A stretch of 64,000 bases of DNA from Vibrio sp. JPW-9-11-11. GTDB taxonomy: Bacteria > Pseudomonadota > Gammaproteobacteria > Enterobacterales > Vibrionaceae. Below, one piece after another: positions 19,560 to 29,366 of this stretch. The stretch's first letter is position 1. Every line of letters starts with the position of its first letter. The stretch lies in NCBI RefSeq assembly GCF_013369335.1, contig NZ_SZQJ01000036.1:62001-126000 (forward strand), in the 5' to 3' direction. Made by a program: the position numbers and the translations under genes. The notes under the pieces are model-generated. The model ran no database searches. It saw nothing but the letters and a program-made list of their open reading frames with translations, and was not told where the DNA came from.

Positions 19560-19574
19560 GGAAACCTTGTTTCC
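19560..19574. promoter_or_regulatory. Palindromic operator in front of gcvT
   Basis: GGAAAC-CTT-GTTTCC is a perfect 6-3-6 palindrome. Together with the bases around it, it shares the 18-bp string GAAACCTTGTTTCCAATA with the region upstream of glyA. The neighbouring XRE-cupin regulator is the likely binder (inference). Confidence 0.7.
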
Positions 19575-19780
19575 AATAATAAACACGAGTGGAGAGAATT
19601 TGCACGATCAACACGACAAGAAGCGTTCAAAGTGTGACGCTTAACATCATATTTACATCTGAACAGACAAATAAAAAACGCCGCTTTGGCGGTAGAATCA
19701 CCAAAGCGACGTCATTTTACTCTTTCAAGACCCAAAAGCAAACGTTTGCCTTCGCTATAGGAAATTACAATTATCGGTGG

Positions 19781-20404
19781 CTATTTGGCCGTCACCCACA
19801 AAATATGCGCGTCTTGCTCACTAGTGGAAACCAACATATGCCCCATGTTGGCGTCATAGTAAACACTGTCGCCTTGGCTAAGTTCTACCGGCTCGTAAAA
19901 CTCAGAATAAAACAGAACCGAACCCGACAATATCAACAAGAACTCTTCACCGTCATGGCGAACCCAATCACTATACTCGTCAAAACTCCGTGCATGAACT
20001 TGGCTCTTAAACGGCATCATCTTTTTGTTCGACAGCTGAGTAGCCAATAACTCATGTTCATAAGTTGGCGTTGGGTGAGGTTTACCTTGGTTAGACTTAG
20101 TGATATCTCGTCGCCCCGTCGCCACCTTTTTCCTTGGTGGTTCAAACAGTTGCGGCATATCTATCTGTAACCCCATTGCCAGTTTTTGCATCGCTTGGAA
20201 GGTTGGGGAGATCTGTTCGTTTTCAATTTTACTTAACGTTGAGCGCGCAAGGCCTGTACGCTGGCTCGCTTCCTCTAACGTGATACCTAGCTTGCCACGA
20301 ATCTCTTTTATCCGCTGTCCTAGTTTCAGTGGTTCTATGTTTTCGTCGGCAGACTCTTTTGCCAGAGTCAACGACGGGTACTCGTCATAGATATCTTCGG
20401 GCAT
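19781..20404 (-). CDS. XRE-family regulator with C-terminal cupin domain
   Basis: This 207-residue regulator has a helix-turn-helix at about 33-90 (IKEIRGKLGITLEEASQRTG, LARSTLSKIENEQISP) and a cupin domain at about 125-205 (FLLILSGSVLFYSEFYEPVE, DANMGHM). The ATG at 20404, after GAGGGAAG, is better than an ATG 27 bp upstream. This family senses small molecules through the cupin. Its place between gcvT and glyA, with matching palindromes before both, suggests control of glycine catabolism, with glycine or a related metabolite as effector (inference). Confidence 0.87.
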   Translation of the reverse strand: MPEDIYDEYPSLTLAKESADENIEPLKLGQRIKEIRGKLGITLEEASQRTGLARSTLSKIENEQISPTFQAMQKLAMGLQIDMPQLFEPPRKKVATGRRDITKSNQGKPHPTPTYEHELLATQLSNKKMMPFKSQVHARSFDEYSDWVRHDGEEFLLILSGSVLFYSEFYEPVELSQGDSVYYDANMGHMLVSTSEQDAHILWVTAK

Positions 20405-20777
20405 GCTTCCCTCTTCAATATTTAGCAACATCCTGTGTGATTTTCATTGTGCCCCAAGCGCATAGTCGAGGAAAGACGTGAACAATAAATAAACCGTGCT
20501 CCCGTTAACAAATTTAGAAACCTTGTTTCCAATAGGAAATTTTTGGTTGATTGTTGTGCCGACAACCGCTATGTTACCAACTTGTTAGTTGTAGAGATGC
20601 GATTTCCGAGACCAAACGCTGACAGAGTTAACATTTGGAATCGGCTTTCCCCACCGTTTAGGGGTATGGAAATTCACCCTGCTCTTACGTAGATAAGAAC
20701 AGTAACAAAAAGCAGAGCCGACGAGAGCCATCGATAGAAGTAACCATCTCATCGGCACGAATGGAAGGTCATCTACC
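20405..20777 (+). promoter_or_regulatory. glyA promoter region and structured leader
   Basis: This 373-bp gap holds the divergent promoters of the XRE-cupin gene and glyA. Its right part can fold as a three-way junction: TCGGCT (20641-20646) pairs with AGCCGA (20716-20721), enclosing CCCC/GGGG (20649-20652, 20661-20664) and CTGCTCTTA/TAAGAACAG (20679-20687, 20694-20702, one mismatch). I looked for glycine and THF aptamer landmarks and did not find them. The leader may be regulatory, but this is only a folding observation. Confidence 0.45.
20517..20530. promoter_or_regulatory. Palindromic operator upstream of glyA
   Basis: GAAAC-CTT-GTTTCC matches the gcvT operator in 18 consecutive bases when CAATA is included, and differs from a full palindrome only at the outermost left base. 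It lies between the XRE-cupin regulator and glyA, so it may also mediate autoregulation. Confidence 0.65.
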
Positions 20778-22073
20778 ATGAACAAACCGTTTCAAAATCA
20801 CAGCTTAGAGAACTTTTTCTCTACTAACCTTGCTGCTACAGACGATGCTGTCTTCGCTGGAATTCAAGCAGAGTTTACTCGTCAAAATGAACAAATTGAG
20901 CTGATTGCTTCGGAAAACATTGTCTCGAAAGCAGTCATGCAAGCCCAAGGCACCTGCCTTACCAACAAATACGCAGAAGGTTACCCGGGCCGTCGTTACT
21001 ACGGTGGCTGTGAGCACGTTGATACGGTTGAGGCGATCGCTATCGAGCGCGCCAAGCAATTGTTTAAGTGTGAATACGCAAACGTTCAACCTCACTCTGG
21101 CGCACAAGCAAACGGCGCAGTCAAACTGGCCCTCTTGCAACCGGGTGACACCATTATGGGCATGTCGCTTGATGCGGGCGGCCACTTAACGCACGGCGCT
21201 CGCCCCGCGCTTTCCGGTAAATGGTTTAACGCCGTTCAGTACGGTGTGGATCGCGATACGCTAGAGATAGATTACGACGCGGTTCGTGAACTGGCTTTAG
21301 AGCACAAACCCAAAATGATCATCGCAGGTGGTAGTGCAATTCCACGTACCATCGACTTCGCTAAGTTCCGCGCCATCGCTGACGAAGTAGACGCAATCTT
21401 GATGGTCGATATGGCGCATATTGCAGGCCTAATCGCAACAGGTGCACATCCAAGCCCACTTCCGCATGCACACGTTGTCACCACTACAACACATAAGACA
21501 TTGCGCGGCCCACGCGGCGGTATGATCCTGACTAACCACGAAGAGATCATCAAAAAAATCAATTCTGCCGTGTTCCCCGGCCTTCAAGGAGGCCCATTAA
21601 TGCACGTTATCGCAGCCAAAGCGGTCGCGTTCGGTGAAGCTTTAGGCCCTGAATTTTCGACATATATTGATTCAGTGATCAACAACGCAAAAGTTCTGGC
21701 TGAAGTGTTGCAAACTCGCGGTTGTGACATTGTGACCGGCGGAACTGATACGCACCTTATGTTAGTTGACCTTCGCCCTAAAGGCCTCAAAGGTAATAAA
21801 GCGGAAGAAGCTTTGGAGCGTGCAGGGATCACATGTAACAAAAACGGCATCCCGTTTGATTCAGAGAAGCCTATGATTACATCGGGCATCCGTTTAGGAA
21901 CGCCTGCGGGAACAAGCCGCGGCTTTGGCGCTGAAGAATTCAAACTTATCGGTAACTGGATCGGCGATGTACTCGACGGGTTGGTTGAAAACCCGGAAGG
22001 TAACGCAGAAGTTGAGCAACGCGTTCGCAAAGAAGTCAAAACACTCTGTGCTCGCTTCCCACTTTACCAATAA
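20778..22073 (+). CDS. glyA: Serine hydroxymethyltransferase
   Basis: This PLP enzyme interconverts serine and glycine using tetrahydrofolate. At 431 residues it is slightly longer than E. coli GlyA (417), owing to an N-terminal extension. Core signatures are [26 protein letters not shown] and the PLP-lysine block [14 protein letters not shown]. The ATG at 20778 follows GGAAGG. It leads a glyA-gcvH-gcvP cluster, so here it probably works with the glycine cleavage system, making serine from glycine and the released one-carbon unit. A second housekeeping copy elsewhere is likely in a Vibrio (inference). Confidence 0.95.
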   Translation: MNKPFQNHSLENFFSTNLAATDDAVFAGIQAEFTRQNEQIELIASENIVSKAVMQAQGTCLTNKYAEGYPGRRYYGGCEHVDTVEAIAIERAKQLFKCEYANVQPHSGAQANGAVKLALLQPGDTIMGMSLDAGGHLTHGARPALSGKWFNAVQYGVDRDTLEIDYDAVRELALEHKPKMIIAGGSAIPRTIDFAKFRAIADEVDAILMVDMAHIAGLIATGAHPSPLPHAHVVTTTTHKTLRGPRGGMILTNHEEIIKKINSAVFPGLQGGPLMHVIAAKAVAFGEALGPEFSTYIDSVINNAKVLAEVLQTRGCDIVTGGTDTHLMLVDLRPKGLKGNKAEEALERAGITCNKNGIPFDSEKPMITSGIRLGTPAGTSRGFGAEEFKLIGNWIGDVLDGLVENPEGNAEVEQRVRKEVKTLCARFPLYQ

Positions 22074-22107
22074 ACAATTTAATCAAAGTTATTTTGGAGA
22101 ATAAGCA

Positions 22108-22488
22108 ATGGACAACACACTGAAGTTTGCAGATAGCCACGAGTGGGTACGTGACAACGGTGACGGCACAGTAACTATCGGTATTTCAGAGCATGCTCAA
22201 GAAATGCTAGGCGACGTTGTTTTTGTCGACCTACCAGAAGTTGAAGACGAAATCGAAGCAGGCGATAGCTTCTCTTTGGTTGAATCAGTTAAAGCTGCGT
22301 CTGACATTTACGCACCAATCACAGGTGAAATTGTCGAGATCAACGAAGAGCTAGAAGATAGCCCAGAGCTTATTAACGAAGAGCCGTATGAAGGCGGCTG
22401 GATTGTAAAAGTGAAGATGTCAGACCCATCTGAACTCGACAATCTAAAAGACGCAGAAGAGTACCTAAACTCAATCGACGATGAGTAA
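22108..22488 (+). CDS. gcvH: Glycine cleavage system H protein
   Basis: GcvH is the small lipoyl carrier that shuttles the aminomethyl group between GcvP, GcvT and the L protein. Its 126 residues contain the lipoylation site as Lys62 in [12 protein letters not shown]. The protein is acidic, as usual. The ATG at 22108 follows TTGGAGAATAAGC. It lies 34 bp after glyA and is followed by its own terminator, so gcvP may rely partly on a separate promoter. Confidence 0.96.
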   Translation: MDNTLKFADSHEWVRDNGDGTVTIGISEHAQEMLGDVVFVDLPEVEDEIEAGDSFSLVESVKAASDIYAPITGEIVEINEELEDSPELINEEPYEGGWIVKVKMSDPSELDNLKDAEEYLNSIDDE

Positions 22489-22502
22489 TTAGGAAAACAT
22501 AG

Positions 22503-22532
22503 AAAGCTGCCCCCGACTTTGGGTGGCAGCTT
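22503..22532 (+). terminator. Terminator between gcvH and gcvP
   Basis: AAAGCTGCC and GGCAGCTTT form a 9-bp stem with a 12-nt loop, followed by a T-run. It lies 14 bp after the gcvH stop. Read-through or a promoter in the following 80 bp would supply gcvP. Confidence 0.85.
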
Positions 22533-22612
22533 TTTTTCTAAGTTCGGACGTATAATTATCATTATCAGTAACGCTGTAATCCGTTACCCGAACATGGAGT
22601 AGGTAAAGGACA

Positions 22613-25477
22613 ATGACTGAATTACTTCAAAGCCTCAGCACACAAAATGAGTTCGTTGCTCGCCACAACGGCCCAAACAAATCTGATCAACAGAAAATGT
22701 TGGAAGCGATCAATGTTGCCAACCTAGACGCGTTGATTGATGAAACCGTTCCAGCGCAAATTCGCCTAGAAAAACCAATGACACTTGCCGCAGCAAAAAG
22801 CGAAGCAGATATGCTGGTGGCCATGCGCGAGTTTGCCGATCAAAACCAAATCAAACGTACATTTATCGGCCAGGGTTATTACAACACCTTCACGCCGAAC
22901 GTGATTCTACGTAACGTGCTGGAAAATCCAGGCTGGTACACGGCATATACCCCTTATCAACCAGAGATTTCCCAAGGCCGCCTTGAAGCGCTACTGAACT
23001 TCCAGCAAATGGTGATGGATCTCACGGCAATGGAGATTGCTAACGCCTCACTACTTGATGAAGCCACTGCCGCAGCAGAAGCGATGACGCTATGTAAGCG
23101 TGCGGGCAAAAGTAAAAGCAACGTCTTCTTTGTGGCTGACGATGTGCACCCGCAAACACTAGAAGTGGTGAAAACTCGCGCTAAGTACATCGGCTTTGAC
23201 GTGCAAGTTGGTTCTTTAGAATCACTCCCAGAGCAAGACGTGTTTGGTGCGCTTGTTCAATACCCTGGCACAACAGGTGAAGTTCGTGACCTAACCGACA
23301 TCATCGCTAAAGCGCAAGCCAACAAAACCCTAGTAACAGTTGCGACAGACCTACTCGCTTCAGCTCTACTTAAGCCTGCGGGCGAAATGGGCGCAGATGT
23401 AGTCATTGGCTCAGCACAACGCTTTGGCGTACCTATGGGTTACGGCGGCCCGCACGCCGCATTCATGGCAACTCGTGACAAGCACAAACGTACTATGCCA
23501 GGTCGCGTAATCGGTGTTTCTATCGATTCTAACGGCAACCAAGCACTGCGTATGGCGATGCAAACTCGTGAGCAACACATCCGCCGCGAGAAAGCGACAT
23601 CAAACATCTGTACCGCTCAAGCACTACTGGCAAACATGGCCTCTTTCTACGCGGTCTATCACGGCGCTGAAGGCCTACACACGATTGCTCGCCGTACTCA
23701 CCACATGACAGCAATTCTAGCGGCAGGCCTGACTAAATCTGGCTTCGAACTCGCGCACAATAGCTTCTTTGATACTATCACCATCAATTCTGGCGAGCAG
23801 ACTGACGCGCTGTACGCAAACGCGCAAACAGCTGGCATCAACCTGCGCAAACTACCTACTCAACTCGGTGTTAGCCTTGATGAAACAACGACCATAGCTG
23901 ACATTGAAGCGCTGTTTGCCGTATTTGGCGTAGAACAAGACGTAAACGCACTGTCATCAGAAATCGCGAACAACGAATTTGCTGCGATTCCTGAAGCGCT
24001 GCGTCGCACTTCTGAATACCTAACGCACCCAGTATTCAACACGCACCACAGCGAAACGCAGATGATGCGTTACCTAAAACAGCTTGAGAACAAAGACTTC
24101 TCGTTGACGCACGGTATGATTCCGCTAGGCAGCTGTACGATGAAGCTCAACGCCGCCGCTGAAATGATCCCAGTTACGTGGCCAGAGTTTGGCTCTATTC
24201 ACCCATTCGCGCCAATCGAGCAAGCAGCAGGTTACTCGGCACTCGCGAAAGATCTGAAAGAGAAGCTGTGTGAAATCACAGGCTACGATGACTTCTCACT
24301 ACAGCCTAACTCGGGCGCATCAGGTGAGTACGCAGGTCTTATCGCGATTCAACGCTACCACGAAAGCCGCGGCGAAGGTCACCGTAACGTATGTCTGATC
24401 CCAAGCTCTGCGCACGGTACTAACCCAGCGACTGCTTCTATGGTGTCAATGAAAGTAGTTGTGGTGAAGTGTGATGAAGATGGCAACATCGACATGACCG
24501 ACCTAGCAGCGAAAATCGACAAGCACTCTGAAAACCTATCAAGCATCATGATCACTTACCCTTCAACGCACGGCGTTTACGAAGAGCAAGTGAAAGAAGT
24601 GTGTGAAATGGTTCATGCCGCGGGCGGTCAAGTATACCTAGATGGCGCGAACATGAACGCTCAGGTTGGTTTAACGTCACCAGGCTTGATTGGTTCTGAC
24701 GTTTCTCACCTGAACCTACACAAAACCTTCTGTATTCCACACGGTGGTGGCGGTCCGGGTATGGGTCCTATTGGTGTAAAATCGCACCTAGCGCCATTCC
24801 TACCTGGTCACATCGAAAACGGTGTAGAAGGTGAAGATTTTGCAGTATCAGCTGCTGATTTAGGTAGTGCTTCTATTTTGTCTATCTCTTGGGCTTACAT
24901 CGCAATGATGGGTGAAGCGGGCCTAACAGACGCGACCAAAGTCGCGATTCTAAACGCGAACTACATGATGGAGCGCCTGCGCCCTCACTACCCGGTTCTT
25001 TACCGTGGTGCCAACGGCCGCGTCGCGCACGAGTGTATTATCGATATTCGTCCACTGAAAGAAGAAACAGGCATTAGCGAAGAAGATATCGCCAAGCGTC
25101 TAATGGACTACGGCTTCCATGCGCCAACCATGTCGTTCCCGGTGGCGGGCACGCTGATGGTTGAACCAACGGAATCGGAAGATCTTGAAGAGATTGACCG
25201 TTTCTGTGATGCAATGATCGCGATTCGTGAAGAGATGACAAAAGTGAAAAACGGTGAGTGGCCACTAGAGAACAACCCTCTAGTTAACGCTCCACACACT
25301 CAAGTCGATCTTGCTGCAGCAGAATGGGACCGCCCTTACTCTCGTGAGCTAGGCTGTTTCCCATCGAAAGCGACTAAGTCTTGGAAATACTGGCCAACAG
25401 TAAACCGCGTAGATAACGTTTACGGTGACCGTAACCTAATCTGCTCGTGCCCAAGCATTGATAACTACGAAGACTAA
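22613..25477 (+). CDS. gcvP: Glycine dehydrogenase (decarboxylating), P protein
   Basis: This PLP enzyme decarboxylates glycine and loads the aminomethyl group onto GcvH. The 954 residues match the single-chain bacterial form (E. coli 957). The cofactor lysine lies in [24 protein letters not shown] at the N-terminus and [12 protein letters not shown] are also diagnostic. The ATG at 22613 follows TAAAGGACA. The gene ends CPSIDNYED and its stop codon is only 4 bp from the duplicated target site of the Tn7-like element. The coding region is intact, so the insertion did not damage it; its 3' end is the likely landmark read by the element. Confidence 0.96.
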   Translation: MTELLQSLSTQNEFVARHNGPNKSDQQKMLEAINVANLDALIDETVPAQIRLEKPMTLAAAKSEADMLVAMREFADQNQIKRTFIGQGYYNTFTPNVILRNVLENPGWYTAYTPYQPEISQGRLEALLNFQQMVMDLTAMEIANASLLDEATAAAEAMTLCKRAGKSKSNVFFVADDVHPQTLEVVKTRAKYIGFDVQVGSLESLPEQDVFGALVQYPGTTGEVRDLTDIIAKAQANKTLVTVATDLLASALLKPAGEMGADVVIGSAQRFGVPMGYGGPHAAFMATRDKHKRTMPGRVIGVSIDSNGNQALRMAMQTREQHIRREKATSNICTAQALLANMASFYAVYHGAEGLHTIARRTHHMTAILAAGLTKSGFELAHNSFFDTITINSGEQTDALYANAQTAGINLRKLPTQLGVSLDETTTIADIEALFAVFGVEQDVNALSSEIANNEFAAIPEALRRTSEYLTHPVFNTHHSETQMMRYLKQLENKDFSLTHGMIPLGSCTMKLNAAAEMIPVTWPEFGSIHPFAPIEQAAGYSALAKDLKEKLCEITGYDDFSLQPNSGASGEYAGLIAIQRYHESRGEGHRNVCLIPSSAHGTNPATASMVSMKVVVVKCDEDGNIDMTDLAAKIDKHSENLSSIMITYPSTHGVYEEQVKEVCEMVHAAGGQVYLDGANMNAQVGLTSPGLIGSDVSHLNLHKTFCIPHGGGGPGMGPIGVKSHLAPFLPGHIENGVEGEDFAVSAADLGSASILSISWAYIAMMGEAGLTDATKVAILNANYMMERLRPHYPVLYRGANGRVAHECIIDIRPLKEETGISEEDIAKRLMDYGFHAPTMSFPVAGTLMVEPTESEDLEEIDRFCDAMIAIREEMTKVKNGEWPLENNPLVNAPHTQVDLAAAEWDRPYSRELGCFPSKATKSWKYWPTVNRVDNVYGDRNLICSCPSIDNYED

Positions 25478-25481
25478 TTTT

Positions 25482-25486
25482 CCAGG
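25482..25486. repeat. Target-site duplication, gcvP side
   Basis: CCAGG lies immediately outside the element's TGATCAC terminus and is repeated exactly at 46418-46422 beyond the other terminus. A 5-bp duplication is the Tn7 hallmark. Confidence 0.88.
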
Positions 25487-25552
25487 TGATCACAGATAAC
25501 CAAGTTGGAAACTGTGATAACCGAGTTGGAAACCGATAACTAAATTGGAAAC
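25487..25552 (+). repeat. R-like end with three TnsB-type binding sites
   Basis: The terminal TGATCACA is followed by GATAACCAAGTTGGAAAC (25495-25512), GATAACCGAGTTGGAAAC (25516-25533) and GATAACTAAATTGGAAAC (25535-25552), spaced 21 and 19 bp apart. Dense sites at the target-gene-proximal end match the Tn7 right end. Confidence 0.85.
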
Positions 25553-25568
25553 TAACTTCAGTAAAAAA

Positions 25569-25588
25569 GGCGAACCGTTTGGTTCGCC
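25569..25588 (+). terminator. Terminator just inside the R-like end
   Basis: GGCGAACC-GTTT-GGTTCGCC flanked by A6 and T4 is a strong intrinsic terminator 91 bp after the gcvP stop. An equal hairpin lies just outside the far end at 46466-46485. It can end gcvP transcription despite the insertion. Confidence 0.9.
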
Positions 25589-25651
25589 TTTTCTCTTTGC
25601 ACAGTTTTTAGTCTAACATGGTGTCATATTTTCGATGCTAGGAACTCAGCA

Positions 25652-25813
25652 ATGACTAACGTTAAATCAAGGAAAACTCGGAAAGCTTACACTCCAGAGG
25701 AAGCTGCTCTTTTCGCTAAAGCAGCTAACGCAGCAGCAAAACAAATAGTTTCACTACAGCTTCAACGTTACGACGACACTCCTTATACCCGTAGCAAAAA
25801 GGATTCGTTATAG
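25652..25813 (+). CDS. Small basic protein at the R-like end, unknown
   Basis: This 53-codon frame starts MTNVKSRKTRKAYTPEEAAL and ends TPYTRSKKDSL. It is basic at both ends with an Ala-rich middle (AKAANAAAKQIV), which suggests a short helix. A possible weak ribosome site is AGGAACTC before the ATG. Its last six bases overlap the 3' end of the convergent ATPase gene. No family is recognised. Its position directly inside the transposon end is notable, but it could be a chance frame. Confidence 0.45.
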   Translation: MTNVKSRKTRKAYTPEEAALFAKAANAAAKQIVSLQLQRYDDTPYTRSKKDSL

Positions 25814-27856
25814 CTTACCAATAATATATGAATCAAAGTGCTTTAACTCAACATCAAGTCCAGAAATAGCTGATTGAAGATTGTTGTAATCTTCACTAGT
25901 TCCTATGATTATCTGCTTACCTATTTTCTTTACTTCAGATGATTTTACGATGAACTCTTGAAAGCTTTCATTCTTAGCCTCTTGTTGGCGAGGTTCATCG
26001 AGGATTAGTAACCCCAAATGATTCGTTTCCTGTCCAGAAGCACTATCTAGAGTTAACATTGAATATAGATATGACCAAATAACACGAATGTTATCGCTGG
26101 CAGATGCCTCTGAATTGATATCCACCTCATTAAGTGCAGGTTTGAAGCTTCGTTCTGATATTTCGAAGTCTTTTAGATCACTACTGCTGTAACCAAACGC
26201 TTCTAGATTATTTACAAAACTATTTTTCAAAGAGCTTAACTTTCTACGATCATTAGCGCTTAAACCATTAAATGGGAGTGCACTTAGAGCTTTCTCCGCT
26301 ATACCCCACGACAACAAGGCTTCTTCCATATTTCCTTTGATTTCTTCTTCACTTCGGAGAGCTTTTTCCAATGAACTGATCTCTCCTTCCAGAAGAAGCT
26401 CTTTCTTGATATCACTTCTTGAAGGTACAGAAGTTGAGTCAATCAAACTATCTTTGATACTTCTTATGAGGGCACGAGTTTTAGTTAATTCAGAACGAGA
26501 CTCTCTCAACAAGTTTTCTTTTTTATCAAGTTTTAGTTCCTCTCCTTTCGCTAACGCATTATATGCATCTAATTGCTTCTCCAGATATTTTATATTGTCG
26601 CCTAAACCCAAGACCTTTGAGTCATTATCTCCTAACTCCGTTAACAGTGTTTCAGGCATTTTTCTTTGGCAGGTTGGGCATTGCTTTTGTACTATAGAAA
26701 AATTCTCTTGTGATCCTATTTCCTCAAGACGTTGGAGATCTTTATACTTTCGTAAACTATCTTGGACGTCATGGATCCTATCCTTAATTGAAACAAAGTA
26801 CTTATCAGATACTGACAAGTCCGAAAGTAACATACTGATGCTCTTTTCTTGGCTACTTAGAAGAGTTTGTTGTTGCTCTAAATCACGCTCTAGTCTGCTA
26901 AGTTTCTGAGAATCAAGCTTACTATTAGTGAACTCCTGCTTTAGCTTAATCAAAGCGGTATTTAAATTCTCAATACGCTCTTTATAGCTCACCGCATTGT
27001 CAGAATCGTAGAAATAAAGGTACGAACCATTGGCTAATTGTGTTTTCTTTCCAATTTTTTCGTCTAACTGATTCGAAACGAAACCATATGTTCTCTTCGC
27101 TTCATTCATGAGGTTATCAAGAGCTAATTCCCAAACTCTCTCAGCGTCTTTCTTCTTCTGGGTATGTTCTTGTCTTCTTTTTGCAACATCTCTAGCATCT
27201 AGGTCTAGGGTGAACTCGATTACTCGCTCAGATAGCTCTTTTATACCCAAGTACGTTGGCAATATGTTGAGAATACCGCCCCATCCACGCGTTTGCTCAA
27301 CATAGTTCATTGCAAATATGGCTTCTAGGTATAGTGGAGATTCACCACCGTTATACTTCGTAACTCTAGGAAGCTCTATCTCAAGGAAGTCAGCAAGCAG
27401 GTAGTGAAAGCCTCTCTCCCGTGATGCAGCTCCTTCAACCCTTAAGTAGTAATCTGAGCTTTCAATGTCATTCCTTTCGAGGACTTCTTCAACCGACAGG
27501 TCAAAATAAACGGAAATCAGATCTTTTCTATCTTCATTACTACTCCTCATAATCGTCATACGCTTATTCGAGTTAGAAATTTGAAGATATATTTTCGATC
27601 CAATTACACTAACTTTTCTTCCGCCCTCGACCCTCAACTGGCTGGTTAATGCTGTTTTTAAGGGTACTTTTCTCGATGGGCCTAAACAACCTTCCAAACC
27701 AAGTGCGTATACAATGGACTGTATACATGTTGACTTACCATGCGTGTTCTCAGCATGAATTATGTTGAGGCCTTGCGTGAAAGGAATGTCAGTACCATAA
27801 AGGCCATCATTGGTTTGAGTGCGAATAGATAGATTCTCTATTACAAGGTTTAACAT
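25808..27856 (-). CDS. Rad50/SMC-like ATPase of an ABC-three-component-type system
   Basis: This 682-residue protein has a split ABC ATPase. The N-terminal P-loop at about 35-43 is AENTHGKST, with Ala in place of the usual first Gly. Long coiled coils at about 220-380 and 410-530 flank a zinc-hook-like CPTC at 393-396. The C-terminal Walker B is LGLLILDEPRQQ near 615-625. This resembles the DUF3732-type ATPases I associate with ABC-3C conflict systems. The ATG at 27856 overlaps the upstream small gene by 7 bp. With that gene and the nuclease-fold protein before it, it forms a compact three-gene minus-strand operon. A role in sensing foreign DNA or RNA and switching on the nuclease partner is inferred. 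Confidence 0.78.
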   Translation of the reverse strand: MLNLVIENLSIRTQTNDGLYGTDIPFTQGLNIIHAENTHGKSTCIQSIVYALGLEGCLGPSRKVPLKTALTSQLRVEGGRKVSVIGSKIYLQISNSNKRMTIMRSSNEDRKDLISVYFDLSVEEVLERNDIESSDYYLRVEGAASRERGFHYLLADFLEIELPRVTKYNGGESPLYLEAIFAMNYVEQTRGWGGILNILPTYLGIKELSERVIEFTLDLDARDVAKRRQEHTQKKKDAERVWELALDNLMNEAKRTYGFVSNQLDEKIGKKTQLANGSYLYFYDSDNAVSYKERIENLNTALIKLKQEFTNSKLDSQKLSRLERDLEQQQTLLSSQEKSISMLLSDLSVSDKYFVSIKDRIHDVQDSLRKYKDLQRLEEIGSQENFSIVQKQCPTCQRKMPETLLTELGDNDSKVLGLGDNIKYLEKQLDAYNALAKGEELKLDKKENLLRESRSELTKTRALIRSIKDSLIDSTSVPSRSDIKKELLLEGEISSLEKALRSEEEIKGNMEEALLSWGIAEKALSALPFNGLSANDRRKLSSLKNSFVNNLEAFGYSSSDLKDFEISERSFKPALNEVDINSEASASDNIRVIWSYLYSMLTLDSASGQETNHLGLLILDEPRQQEAKNESFQEFIVKSSEVKKIGKQIIIGTSEDYNNLQSAISGLDVELKHFDSYIIGKL

Positions 27857-28323
27857 ATGATATTACCCTGAATGATATTGTTAATTCTTTGATCGTTAAA
27901 ATGGGATTTCGAGTAAGCATTGATGAAATCACTTTCGAGAATGAACAGATTCGAATCTGCATCTATTTTTTTTGCAAACTGCACCCCTTTAGGGGTAAGT
28001 TTGATACTCTTTGCATCATCAATTATGAATAGCTTTTCACCTATACCTATATCTATTGCTCGATCAACAAGCGGGTCAAAACGGATATTACTATTCTCAC
28101 GAGAAAGCAAACCTCCCCGATATGCAACACGCTTTTTATCTGATGAAACAAGTGCATAAAGCACTTGGATTTTTTTCAAGTTGGCTTTGTTACCAGAACA
28201 AAGTTTATACAGAATCAATACTAACAACGAAATACGCCAGAGGGGTCTAAGTTCAGCGTCTACAGAAGCGCCTCTATAGTTAAACTTAATTCCGTGTTGG
28301 GGTTCAATGTCAAATAAATCCAT
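27850..28323 (-). CDS. Middle component of the ABC-three-component-type operon
   Basis: This 157-residue protein starts at the ATG at 28323, whose A is also the last base of the upstream TAA stop (TAATG coupling); a TTG 33 bp further up is possible. It is mainly helical with a hydrophobic segment near 30-42 (LWRISLLVLILYKLC) and a winged-helix-like middle (LVDRAIDIGIGEKLFIID, then KLTPKGVQFAKKI). Small helical proteins between an ATPase and an effector are the middle components of ABC-3C systems. The assignment rests mainly on order and size. It overlaps the ATPase gene by 7 bp. Confidence 0.6.
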   Translation of the reverse strand: MDLFDIEPQHGIKFNYRGASVDAELRPLWRISLLVLILYKLCSGNKANLKKIQVLYALVSSDKKRVAYRGGLLSRENSNIRFDPLVDRAIDIGIGEKLFIIDDAKSIKLTPKGVQFAKKIDADSNLFILESDFINAYSKSHFNDQRINNIIQGNIIC

Positions 28324-29234
28324 TAGTGGAAGTCCAATGTACAGTTCATTAGCCAATCAGCAACAGTTCCGAGAGCAATGGTGTCGAGATTGTCTTCATG
28401 TAGTTTTGCAGAGTTTTCTAACTTCTCTCGCAACACATTTTTCTGATAAGCAATGCTTTGGGATTCAGGTGATGAATCTAAAGCTTCGATGAAAATTTCT
28501 TCAGCCCGTTTGTCCTTCGTCGAGGTTATAGCTTTGTGGAACTCAGGATAATCTTCCTTTAGTTCAGTTAGCATGTTTTGTGACATTATCGCCTTACGCG
28601 TTAAGAGACCTTTACCATTGGCAACAACACTTGGATTTGAGTTGAGTTTACTGAGTTTAGTAGTCAGGTTTGACATAAACTCCGTCGAAGTATCTTCTAT
28701 AAAAGAGGCTACATGATGTTCCTCTATGTCCGATATGTTCAACTTTAAAGTGGCGTACCCTGCCTGCAAAAGCATGGTTTCTTCTTTTTTAAACTCACTA
28801 CGATCCCAGATCAAAACTCTGAAATCGTTGTTGTCAACGTAATCGAGGTTTGCAGCCTTAACTTCTAAGGTCTTTTTGGTCGCATGAGCCACTAGGTCTT
28901 TTGTTTTGTGGGAGGGTACAACTAAAATCCATCTTTTGATTTTTAGATCCCCAAAAAAACCACTCATTTTATCTGTATTAGTAATAAACTTTCCAATGTC
29001 CCTAGTCATCTTATTACGTTGCTTTTCGTAAAGCTTAGAGACATTTTCTACTTCTTCAGGGCAATACATCTGGTAGGCGTGTCCATCTAGAGAGAAGCCC
29101 TCTATGCCGCCATCCCCCTTATCATGATCAGGTATAGGGATATAGTTCGCAGACGAGTAGCGTTCTTTCAAAAGGTCATTTGCATGGGTCTCCCACTCAT
29201 CAGGAAACCATACTTTGTCATTGCTCAATTCCAT
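28323..29234 (-). CDS. Restriction-endonuclease-fold protein, first gene of the ABC-3C-type operon
   Basis: This 303-residue protein starts at the ATG at 29234; a TTG 27 bp upstream is an alternative. The N-terminal domain has GDGGIEGF at 40-47 and YQMYCPEE at 54-61. This is the pattern of Mrr-like nuclease folds in which the usual QxK is replaced by a Cys-Pro-Glu-Glu form. The middle has a beta-rich segment (RWILVVPSHKTKDL, FRVLIWDRSEF), and the C-terminal third is helical. It is probably the effector or recruiter of the three-gene system. Because the usual catalytic Lys is not visible in the second motif, catalytic activity is uncertain. Confidence 0.6.
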   Translation of the reverse strand: MELSNDKVWFPDEWETHANDLLKERYSSANYIPIPDHDKGDGGIEGFSLDGHAYQMYCPEEVENVSKLYEKQRNKMTRDIGKFITNTDKMSGFFGDLKIKRWILVVPSHKTKDLVAHATKKTLEVKAANLDYVDNNDFRVLIWDRSEFKKEETMLLQAGYATLKLNISDIEEHHVASFIEDTSTEFMSNLTTKLSKLNSNPSVVANGKGLLTRKAIMSQNMLTELKEDYPEFHKAITSTKDKRAEEIFIEALDSSPESQSIAYQKNVLREKLENSAKLHEDNLDTIALGTVADWLMNCTLDFH

Positions 29235-29366
29235 TAAAATCAGCTCAATAATGCGTGACAATTAACATAAACTAAAACATAAGATTATAAGAACTTAATT
29301 ACTGATAAACAGTGAGCATAATCAAATTGTATCTATCTGTTCTATAAGGACATCTGATTTATTGTG

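Noticed and set aside
19523-20777. Glycine riboswitch in front of gcvT or glyA
   Set aside because: The characteristic conserved aptamer segments were not found on either strand; only a generic foldable leader is present before glyA.
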